This document shows positions 48,986-57,959 of a stretch of 64,000 bases of DNA, piece by piece. Positions within the stretch are counted from its first letter, which is position 1. Every line of letters starts with the position of its first letter. The notes beneath the pieces are model-generated. The model did not search any database, had not been told where the DNA came from, and worked only from the letters and a program-made list of their open reading frames with translations. Source of the stretch: Haliotis asinina. Taxonomy: Eukaryota > Mollusca > Gastropoda > Lepetellida > Haliotidae. Position numbers and translations under genes: made by a program. The stretch covers positions 56,095,673-56,159,672 of the forward strand of contig NC_090288.1 in NCBI RefSeq assembly GCF_037392515.1, read 5' to 3'.

Positions 48986-49511
48986 TAAAAGTGATAATGT
49001 GTGTGAGTGCATGCGTGTGTACGCGTGAGTTTTAAGCTGGACTCATCAATCTATTTGGCGTCGGTCCGTAAATAATCCAGTGATCAACAACATGAGGTTT
49101 GATCCAGACATTTTTGTGTGTGCGCATAAACGATCACATGTATTGAGTATTTACAAAAAATTCAAGCGTACTCGTACAAAATAGACTTATTAGGAATGGA
49201 GTTTTGATGTAAATATTTGCATACTTAACGCAGATGCGCAGCTTAGCTGTATCTCTGCTCGATGACCTGTCATCGTATCCCAGTATTACGAAGACGCTGG
49301 CTCGTGTTGTTGATACGACAAGTCGTAACTCTACTGTATGTCACAGACTTAAGAATGTGGCTATGTGGTTTTTCTGAGCGCCATGCTAACACCAACTGAA
49401 TCAGTCATAATCTATAGGTCTGAAATACACTTTTCATAGTGGAAAAATAACCGCGATAATTCCTTATTTAAATTATTTTAAGATAGTTATATTTGCATTC
49501 GTTAAAAAAGT

Positions 49512-49708
49512 CTCACGTACGGAAGCGTATTAGGGCCACGGTGAAAAGTTTTTTTGGTGTCACTATCTCCTACGTAGGACTAAATATCTCTTATGTAGGA
49601 CTGACTATCTCCTACGTAGGACTTACTATCACCTACGCAGGACTTAGTATCACCGAAAACACCAAAAACATTTTCACCGTGGCCCTAATGCGCTGCCGTA
49701 CTCACGCG
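49512..49708. mobile_element. Palindromic MITE with a core of four TCCTACGTAGGA-like units
   Basis: The arms GCGTATTAGGGCCACGGTGA and the inverse TCACCGTGGCCCTAATGCGC flank four tandem 21-bp units (ACTATCTCCTACGTAGGACT and variants) at about 49,561-49,645, each centred on the palindrome TCCTACGTAGGA. No coding capacity. Confidence 0.85.
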
Positions 49709-49859
49709 TATGTCACTGATGAACGTCGTGCAGTTTGAGGCGTATGGCAGTGTCACATAGAGGTCAAATCCGGCTACAAGCCATCCCACAGCCCGCATGT
49801 ACACAATATTCATTAGTTATATTGTTCCGTGTTGAATCGAGTGGCTGTGTGTGTGTGAG

Positions 49860-49914
49860 AGAGAGAGCTCATATACACTGGTGACGGGAGATCACAGGAC
49901 TGTGATACAAATAG
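49860..49914 (+). other. Possible 5' UTR exon end of the first Rho-like gene
   Basis: ATACAAATAG is followed by GTAAGT at 49,915, a strong donor. A TTTTAG acceptor at 50,471-50,477 lies 8 bp before the ATG of the Rho-like gene. This would make a 563-bp intron in the 5' UTR. Inferred from splice signals only. Confidence 0.45.
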
Positions 49915-50130
49915 GTAAGTCCGGTAGATACGGAGAGTTGATGTGAGTGGGTGAGTGAGTGAATCAACACATGCATGGCGGCAGTTGTTGGTATTAATTC
50001 TAAGGTACGGGTTGTCAGTTCATACTGACTGCCGTGGTGAATTCAACGGATGAAGAAGCGAACGTAGGATGGGCATGTTATATCAATGTTCTCCTCAACT
50101 GACTGGCTGGCTTGGTTTGGTTTGGTTTAC

Positions 50131-50430
50131 AAGTTTGGTTTGATTATGGTGTAACGCCACACTCAGCAATAATTCAGCTGTATGGTGGCGGTCTGTTAAT
50201 AATCGAGTCTGGACCAGAAAATCCAATGTTCATTGCCGCAAGAGGCGACCAGCGGGATCGGGTGGTCAGACTCGCTGACTTTGTTGACGCATGTCAATGT
50301 ATCCCAGTTGCGTAGATCGATGCTCATACTGTTGATCACTGGGTTGACTGGTTCAGACTCGATGATATACAGATCGCCGCGATATAATTGAAAAAAGTGG
50401 CGAGTGCGACGTTAAACAACCAACCAAGCA
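50131..50430. mobile_element. Foldback pair of type 2 SINE copies
   Basis: The first about 95 bp are the type 2 repeat in minus orientation (GTAACGCCACACTCAGCAAT, AATCGAGTCTGGACCAGA). The rest is the same repeat in plus orientation (GATCGGGTGGTCAGACTCGC, GTTGATCACTGGGTTGACTG, GACTCGATGATATACAGATC). RNA through it could fold back on itself. It sits in the likely 5' UTR intron of the Rho-like gene. Confidence 0.75.
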
Positions 50431-50485
50431 AACAAACAACCAGTTAGCAAACTAACAAACGAACCAATTTGTTTTAGAAAGTGTC

Positions 50486-53400
50486 ATGGGGACTGAGGTC
50501 AAGGCTATTGTTGTGGGCGACGCGGGATGTGGAAAGTCGTGTCTTGTTCTCCGGTTCTTAAAGGGTCACTTCATTACGGGCGACGAACAGAAGTCCTCCT
50601 TTGAGACTGGCACGGCCAACGTCTTTGTTCAAGGGCAGAAGGTTTGTGGGCATGTGACACATTCAAACAAACATAGTACTCTGAGGCTTTAACGCGCTGA
50701 GTGAAGTTTTACGTCGCATTATCTCAGTCATAGCGACGAGACCAAGTCTGTAGACATGGACATTACAAGTACTAAGCATTTTTTTTTTAAAAAAAAACAT
50801 ATCTACTCAATGCATCATTATCTACAAAAAAGGTCATAGCTCACAATTCTTACAAATCATCACCCAGATCAACCTCTAATAGTTCACAATGAGATGCGGG
50901 GCGACTGTAACGAATACAATGCGACCAATGTAGTTTGGTATAGCCGTAGTCTAGTTAAACGGTACATCACATGGTCGGGACATAAAGTCAGTTCGCGTCA
51001 TTTTACTATATGTGTGATGATTATTATCATTATGACTAGACCCGTGATTCTCCAGATAAAAGGCAACTTTGCTTGTAAGAGGCAACTAACGGGATCGGAT
51101 GGTCTGGCTCGCTGACTTGGTTGACACATGCCATCGGTTCCCAATTGCCCAGATCGATGGTCATGTTGTTAATCACTGGATTGTCTGGTCCAGGCTCGAT
51201 TATTTAGAGACCGCCACCATAGAGCTGGAATATTGCTGACTGAGCCTTAAAACTATACTCACTCACTCTCTCATTATGACAAACCTGAGACTCAAACCTA
51301 TATAAAGGATCCTCTTCAGACGAAGGGATAGAATATTGTGGGTGCCGAAAAACAAACCCTGGCGTGCTTATCCCCAAATATTATGCCTGAATGTTGGATG
51401 AAAATAATATACTTCGAAAAAGAACGGCTACTCATTGTTACTTGATAATTATTCTTCAAGATATTCGGGAGGGTGCATACCACTGCGAGAACATCAGTAC
51501 CTTTAGCAATCTTAAACGATATCATTTACATGTACTGAACAGAAATAGTTTCGAAAAAATGAAATCTCACAAAAGTAAGCGTTCATGTTTTCTATTTAAA
51601 ACCTTGCCTAAAAGCCAGAGTTGCGTTTCTTTTGCTCTACAGTATAGGATTTAAGCCACATTTAGGAATGATTCAGAAATGTCATTGCGAAAAGCACCAC
51701 TCGTTACACTCATACACTGAGACCATATATCTATTACATGTATATGATCTCCGCTGCATGGGTCGCACAAAAACCTAGTTGGAGGTCGCGTTTGGTAACC
51801 TTTGAGATTGACCAATCAGAGAACAGCCTACCAAATCGTAACAGTGGACATTCGCACATACCTTCTGACGTTTTACCCACGCAAAGGTTTGTACCCGAAC
51901 GATTCCGAATGCTACTTTCCCTACGGTCGCTTCGGGTGATGCGCATGGAGCACTCTACAACAGTGAATAAAGTCTCTGAAAATGGCGTTTTGGGGAATAT
52001 TCAAGTATGTCAGCTTGCGGAAATATTAGCAAATGGTAACCATGTCAACAGAAACCAAAAAACGCGTATGTACTGCAGATCAAATATCAGTGTTATATGC
52101 GGATGTTCGCTTGTTACGAGATCATTGTCAGTGACCGGTGTATTTTGTAAGTCCCACCAAACCCCAACCTCGATATCTCCAGGGTATGAAGTTCCGATAA
52201 CTGTCCACTATACCCTGGATGCATCTACGGCTAAGCCAGATAAATGTACTGCCTCCCTTGGCTGGCTTTTTATCCAGTCAGGTGTATACACTGGGAACTT
52301 GAGCGAACCAATCACAACTCACTTTTGTATTTCAAATTATCTAACCGATTATATTTCGCAAAACGAAGCATGCACAGGTTCCCTGAAAGAGGCAGCCAGA
52401 GTTCTTGCATATATTTTATTCCGATTTTCGGACCTATCAATGTGTCTGTCTGATTTCCCCCAAATTGTGAGTCGCAGGGCGAGTAAACCTTCGTAGTTGC
52501 GACTGCTACCTTTGTTGACACTGACAAGTTCAACTGTAACGGCGGTTAAGCCGATTGGCTACTATGAGAATGCGGACCCAGCAACGGGAGGTAATAAAGG
52601 TTAGGGACCGAGCCGTAGATGCATCCAGGATATACATGTAGTGGAGACTTATCGGAACGTAATACCCAGCTGGAGATATCGAGGATGACCAAACCCTAAA
52701 CAGTAGCCTTTGTCTGATTGGATAAATCCGTTTAGCCGTCTCACATTTGATTGGACGGTCACAGGTCCTCAAAGGTTGCCTGACGCGACCTCCTACTAGG
52801 TTTTGTTAGAGTGTAGGAGTGTAACGAATAACACCGAGGCTAAGTTTACTTCGACTGTCTACCTTCCTATCCCCCTTAAAAAAATATGAGTGAGCGTGTT
52901 GTTTCGTGTTCAGTTTTGTTTTTATATTCCAGAAATGTCAGGTCAAAAATGGGTTTACCAAATGTAAAGTTAACATATGGGACATCAAATCCACAAACAC
53001 TACCGCTGGGCTTCACCGTTCGTAATGTCATCTCGGGGCATCATCTGTCAGATGCTGATCTTCACCTTTTCATCTCTGACAGGTAGAGTTGATGATTTGT
53101 GACACCGACAGCAGCAGCCTGTTTGACAGCCTGCGTCAACTGTCCTACAACGACGGAGACGTTATTGTCATGTGCTACTCCGTCACCGACCGGGAATCGT
53201 TGCAAAATGTGTTAGAGAAATGGCGGCCAGAGATGATGGACAATGTCACCTCTGATCGCCCCATAATCCTAGTGGCAACGAAGAAGGACCTTCGAGACCC
53301 CGGCCTCTCTTTCAGCAACGTCCGAGGCAGTTGCTTTCTTCACCAGGAGCCAGTGACCACTCTCGAGGGTCAAGAGATGGAAAAAATGCTTCACGCCGTG

Positions 53401-53520
53401 GACTTTTTTGAATGCTCGGCAAAACGTGACGTCGGCGTGCGAGAGGTGTTTCAGAGAGTGGCCGAGGTTGGATTGGAGTCCAGTCGGTCACGGCGAAAGA
53501 AGGTTTGTCGGCCTTCATGA
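50486..53520 (+). CDS. Rho-family GTPase-like protein, 197 aa, changed G3 motif
   Basis: Two exons, 50,486-50,641 and 53,083-53,520, phase 0. G1 is GDAGCGKS (P-loop Lys and Ser kept) and G4 is TKKDLRD. G5 is ECSAKRDVGVREVF, very Rho-like, preceded by QEPVTTLEGQEMEKML as in RhoA/Rac. Rho landmarks LSYNDGDVIVMCYSV and EKWRPEM follow the fold. G3 reads DTDSSS where Rho proteins have DTAGQE, so the catalytic Gln is missing, and the switch I Thr is not in its usual context (QKSSFET). It should bind nucleotide but hydrolyse poorly, as atypical Rho proteins do. The C-terminus is basic (SRSRRKK) and ends CRPS, a weak CAAX-like box; a further spliced exon after KK is possible, since GTTTGT follows. 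Confidence 0.85.
51035..51275 (+). mobile_element. SINE-like repeat, type 2
   Basis: Full order of the family: AAGAGGCAACTAACGGGATC, GGTCTGGCTCGCTGACTTGG, TTGACACATGCCATCGGTTC, ATCACTGGATTGTCTGGTCC, AGACCGCCACCATAGAGCTG, then GGAATATTGCTGACTGAG and ACTCACTCACTC. It lies in the intron of the first Rho-like gene. Confidence 0.85.
51533..51644. mobile_element. Mariner-like MITE, family III copy 2
   Basis: The ends TACTGAACAG and TTTCTTTTGCTCTACAGTA, with the inner AAAAGCCAGAGTTGCGTTTC, match the copy at 45,125-45,261. Confidence 0.75.
51765..52857. mobile_element. Mutator-like MITE, family II copy 2, split by a family I element
   Basis: Left part 51,765-52,164 (AAACCTAGTTGGAGGTCGCG, CCAATCAGAGAACAGCCTAC, AAAGGTTTGTACCCGAACGA) and right part 52,697-52,857 (TAAACAGTAGCCTTTGTCTG to TTTACTTCGACTG) match 45,425-46,058 in order. 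The left terminus has lost its outer part. The insertion point corresponds to ACCATACCCTAAACAG in copy 1. Confidence 0.82.
52165..52687. mobile_element. Mutator-like MITE, family I copy 2 (523 bp), nested
   Basis: It matches 26,354-26,843 end to end, with CTCGATATCTCCAGGGTA and inverse ends. The exact 9-bp duplication ACCAAACCC lies at 52,156-52,164 and 52,688-52,696. It lies inside family II copy 2. Confidence 0.88.
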
Positions 53521-53626
53521 TAGTCACAGAATATCCAGAGGGTTGCTGCTTTGGACAGGGAAATAGCGATTCAAAGAACGAACTCCCCACCCCCCACCCC
53601 ACCCCCACCAAACAGTATCATGTTTG

Positions 53627-53632
53627 AATAAA
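53627..53632 (+). terminator. Polyadenylation signal AATAAA of the first Rho-like gene
   Basis: AATAAA stands about 107 bp after the stop codon, following a C-rich tract (CCCCACCCCCCACCCC). Distance is normal for a short 3' UTR. Confidence 0.55.
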
Positions 53633-53850
53633 AGAAACTGAACTATATTACATCCTCTTAGGTCACGTGTTGAGTGTCCAAAGTATCATAATGCAGCTAA
53701 CAGCTACAATGTCCACGCACTATTATTAGTTTGATAGTAAATATCACTCCCCACAGTTAGAACAGAGTTCATCAGTCCAAATTATTGAGACTAAGAAAAT
53801 GTCACGTTAATATTCGAAACCTATTTTGATTTTCCTATTCTATATACGTA

Positions 53851-53996
53851 GGCAGTGGGCTAGTGGTTAAGGTGTTCAATCGTCACGTCGAAGGTCCGGG
53901 TTCGAATACGTCACAGTTACAATATGTGAAGCCGCTGTCCCCCTCCAAGATATTTCTGGAACTAGTTAAAATAGGCGTAAAACCATACTCGCTCAT
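53851..53996 (+). mobile_element. tRNA-derived SINE
   Basis: GTGGGCTAGTGGTTAAGGTG head, CCGGGTTCGAATACG B box, body and a tail with AAATAGGCGTAAAACC. A 3' partial copy with GGGTACAATGTGTGAAGCCC follows at 54,296-54,418. Confidence 0.83.
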
Positions 53997-54031
53997 CACA
54001 TTCAGCTGCAATGTTGACTAGCAATGACATA

Positions 54032-54122
54032 TACTGAGCATCAAAGAAACGCAACTCTGTCTTCTTTAGAAATAGAAAATAACATTTTTATTAGATGTCA
54101 TCGTTTCTTTTGCTGGCCAGTA
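54032..54122. mobile_element. Mariner-like MITE, family III copy 3 (91 bp)
   Basis: The ends TACTGAGCATCAAAGAAACG and CGTTTCTTTTGCTGGCCAGTA are inverse; TA lies outside both ends. Confidence 0.8.
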
Positions 54123-54959
54123 TATGTTTTATGTTTAATAAAGTGGTTTAATAAACAGAGGTGGCTTGATAATTCGATTAAATTATACGACTCGACATAA
54201 TACTGTTGTTCTGAAGACTTACACATGCATTATGCTGGCCGAGAGAGGACGACACTTTCTCGCCTCTAATGGATCGTTCATAATTTATGACTGGAGGGGT
54301 GATGATGACGATTCCTCACGTGTGGGTACAATGTGTGAAGCCCATTCGTGGTATTCCCCGCCGTGATATTGCTGGAATATTGCTAAAAGCGGCGTACACC
54401 TAACTCACTCCCTCACTCGAATGCTGTGCGAACGCGTTATTTCGTTGTCATCGTGGACCCTCCGCATAACAACAATCACTGAGTTATCAGGTCCAGTTTC
54501 GCAGCAACAAACATACATGTTGTTCATTGTTTATTTCCTGAAAGCGATGTAAAATGACATTTAGTCTCAGAAGGAAAGTTATGTTATTTGCACATAAACC
54601 ATTACAAAGTAGGGGATACTGGATTTACAAGATAGATAAAATGCAAATGATGAATCCGGGGAGGAAACAGATGATGAAGAGAAATTGAGGGAAATGTGAC
54701 AATATAAATGTTTCATCTGTATGGAGTTTCATGTATGTTACTTTTTGTCATATGAACTGGCAGTGGCTACTGGAGTGCTCGCAAAATTGAATATCCATTA
54801 CATTTTTATATTGGTATATACCTCAAGAAAAATACAGACACAATATGTAAAATGGAGCTCGAGGCCTTAAACAACGCAAGGTCTAGTTCTGAGTGAATCA
54901 ACACTTCCAATATGATCTCGGGGCATCTCTGAGGCAGACCAAAATACTGAAAAATACAG

Positions 54960-55005
54960 AAAACAAAGAAGAAGAAAAAGAAAAAGAAAAAGAAAAAAAG
55001 TCTCA
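54960..55005. repeat. (AAAAG)n purine run
   Basis: GAAGAAGAAAAAGAAAAAGA and so on, all purine on this strand. Simple repeat. Confidence 0.9.
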
Positions 55006-55427
55006 GACATCAGTGTATTTCGAACGTTTCACATAACCACGACATTGCGTAATTACAAAGTTAAAACTTATGAGGTTTTGTCGATGAATTTCTACATACA
55101 TTTAGAAAGAACAAAATTAAAACACAGAACCTCACACACATTGCCAAATGAGAGACCTTTAAGTTCCTTTTCACAAAATTCTTTCAGGATTGTTTATACC
55201 AGGGGCTCTTGGTCTAAACTGCCTTTCAGTTGAACACGGTGTGTTTGCCAAAAACTGTATTTCCACCCAGAAGACATGTATGACAACATCTTTAAAGCTA
55301 AGATACATCTTTACATTAAAATACGACCAAACGCCTTTATTTTAGAAGTAAGGGGATCAACACGAAATGTAGTTGCAACGGATATCCGAGTTGGATCGTT
55401 TAACGTTACTTTGGGTACCCGGGTTGC

Positions 55428-55765
55428 CACAAAAGGTGACTAGAGGTGACTAACAGGATCGGGTGGTCAGGTTTGTTGACTTTGTTGACACGTCATCGGT
55501 CCCCATGTGCGTAGCTCGATGCTCATCTGTAAATGTATCGAGTCTGAACCAGACACCCAGGTGATCAACAGCATGAGCATCGATATACGCAACTTGGATA
55601 CAATGGCATGTGTCAACCAAGTCAGTGAGTCTGACCACCCGATCCCATTAGTCGCCTCATACTACAATGATCATTGGATTATCTGGTCCAGGCTCCATTA
55701 TGAACAGACCGCCGCCATACAGCTGGAATATTGTTGCGTAAATCTAAACTCACTCACTCCGTCCT
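55428..55765. mobile_element. Rearranged type 2 SINE with an inverted middle
   Basis: In order: head in plus orientation (ACTAACAGGATCGGGTGGTC ... GCTCGATGCTCATCTGTA), a minus-orientation block (CGAGTCTGAACCAGACACCC ... CTGACCACCCGATCCCATTA), then the plus-orientation tail (GATTATCTGGTCCAGGCTCC ... CTGGAATATTG, ACTCACTCACTC). The arms could fold into a long hairpin. Confidence 0.75.
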
Positions 55766-55789
55766 TTTTTTTCGGGTTGTACAACCCTT

Positions 55790-55985
55790 GGTATTCAGGT
55801 TTGGTTCTGGTAATACATGGGTACATGCGTTGGGTAATACTACCTTAGATATCCGGGTTAAGTTAGCTTATGCTACCTTTGGTACCCAGGATGAGTCGGG
55901 TAATGCTACCTTTGGTAGTCGGGTTGGGTTGGGTAACTGCACTGGGTGGGGTAATGCTAAGTTGGGTACGGGGGTCCAAACTTAG
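55790..55985. repeat. Degenerate tandem repeat (GGGTAATGCTACCTTTGGTA)
   Basis: About five or six units of roughly 30-35 bp with the shared core GGGTAATGCTACCTTTGGTA. Simple, no coding. Confidence 0.75.
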
Positions 55986-56598
55986 TACCCTACAACAGTG
56001 GCCCCAACGCTCAACAACTAGAATGAAAGACCGTGAGCTTCCGCGCCGAGATACGTGTCAACAACTGGCAACAATGCGAGTTCCGGGGTGAGGTGGATCC
56101 TGTCGTTGTACAAGCAGCTTTTGTGACGACAACGTTAGTACGCGGTGTTGTCACTTCCGTCTTCAGTGTTACTGGATGGAGCCTATACAACTACTGACAT
56201 ATTCTACGAAAGACCCTTTGAAGCAACTGTAAAGGTAAATAACATATAATAACTCTGAAAAGATGTTACGAGATGCCGCTTGCAATATACATATTACTAA
56301 AAGCAAATCTGTACATACCACACTGAATTTCCCATGCATAGTTCTGTGCTGGTATCATGCATGGCTGTTTATCTTGTATCTCGATCATTGTTAAACTTCT
56401 TTTAAATGCGAATGTATCATTGTATCTGCAATCTCGGGATCATACAGATGAGCAGAAATAGTAATTTTGGGTACTTTATCATAAATTACATTTTAAGAAA
56501 TGGACGTTCCTTGTAATAGTGTTATCTATAAGATATATATGTGTGTAATAGGCATATTGATAATAAGAGCACTAGAGCAGGAGGTGCCTGGATCGACA

Positions 56599-56637
56599 GC
56601 ACTACTACTACTACTGTTACTGCTGCTGCTGCTGCTA

Positions 56638-56685
<48 letters not shown>

Positions 56686-56745
56686 CTTCTACTACCACTA
56701 CTACTACTACTACTGCTGCTACCGCTGGTACTACTGTTACTGCTT

Positions 56746-56807
<62 letters not shown>

Positions 56808-56886
56808 GCTTCTTCTACTACCACCACTACTACTACTACTACTGCTGCTACCGCTGCTACTACTGTTACTGCTACTGCCACTACAT
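56599..56886. repeat. Trinucleotide repeat (CTA/CTG)n, about 290 bp
   Basis: Blocks of CTA and CTG alternate with a few CTT and CCG units, in a pattern that itself repeats (about 56,600-56,735 and 56,745-56,880). Open frames run through it in several frames as poly-Leu, Ser, Thr, Ala or Val, which shows they are artefacts. Confidence 0.95.
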
Positions 56887-57711
56887 ACAACTACCGAGGT
56901 TCGGTTGTGTCGGAAAGACAAGAATACCTGAGTAGTGATCACGAAATGAAACAAATAAGTTCGGTCACAGATAAAATTAAATAATTATTGGAAACCGAAA
57001 TGCAGTGAAGTTCACCCTGTGACTGATGTCTGGCACTGTGCAGATGTAGCACAGGAAGGTGCCTGTCGTTCAGGAAACAGCACTCCCATCAGTGTGGGTA
57101 TATACTTCCCCTTTATGTCGCATCTCGTCGCCTGTCGTCAGTTGCACTGATGGGTGAAGCTCTGTGTGCGTATGTAAAACTAGCCCAGTGAATAGGAGCC
57201 AAGGAGAAACTCCTTCCTTACAGAATTTTTACATCATCCAGATAAATCGTCGCCATTGAAGCATTTCAGAAATTTTAAAAATTCTAAACAATGCCGTTTG
57301 GCGGCGTGAGTTCAAATGCAAAAAAAGGCACTGCTTAATATTTTCCTAAAATCTGTTATGCGTTAATGGTAAATTTCTTATTGTACATCCACAACAGTAC
57401 TGTGCGACAGTTGCTTTTATGTGGCATTTTTTGAGAAAATATACGCGAAATACTGATTGATATATGTACGACATAAATATAAATGTCAAACAGATTTGTA
57501 TGCGTATATTACGTTATCCATTCAAGATAATAGACGTGTTGCTTTAAATGACGATGATTATTTTTTTCTGTGATGTGAAAAAACATGCGCAAAGACAAGG
57601 GGCATAACCCCACTGTTTAGCACTGTCATTACCACTCCAAATGACCGTACCATCGACTGAATGCGTGCTATATCACTTCTCTGACCACTGATAGCGCTGT
57701 GGTATTCCTGA

Positions 57712-57876
57712 CTAGCCTAGTGGTTAATGCGTTCACTCGCAGCTCGTCTCGTCATGCCAAAGACCTGGTTCGATTCCGCATATTAGTACAAAATTTGTGG
57801 CCCTTTTCTGGTGTCCTCCCCACTGATATTGATGAAATATTGCATTATAAGTGGCCTAAAACTAAACTAACTCACT
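57712..57876 (+). mobile_element. tRNA-derived SINE
   Basis: TAGCCTAGTGGTTAATGCGT head (A box), CCTGGTTCGATTCCG (B box), CCCTTTTCTGGTGTCCTCCC body, tail AATATTGCATTATAAGTGGC and ACTAACTCAC. It ends about 80 bp before the second Rho-like gene. Confidence 0.85.
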
Positions 57877-57959
57877 AACTTTCGGGTAAATAATAGTTAA
57901 ACCTTCGTTTCGAAGACTGAAGCAGTTCTGTATTTGTTAAAGCCAGTCTCCACTCCGAG

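Noticed and set aside
52312-52533. Open frames on both strands at 51.7-52.8 kb, the longest 252 codons
   Set aside because: They lie over two nested MITEs inside an intron, in mixed frames, and match no family I know.
56500-56984. Open frames of 120-147 codons on both strands
   Set aside because: They run through a CTA/CTG repeat and give poly-Leu, Ser, Thr, Ala or Val in different frames at once.
57712-57876. A tRNA gene suggested by good A- and B-box-like sequences
   Set aside because: The boxes belong to a SINE head; no cloverleaf with an anticodon stem is seen, and the same head recurs in many copies with the SINE body.
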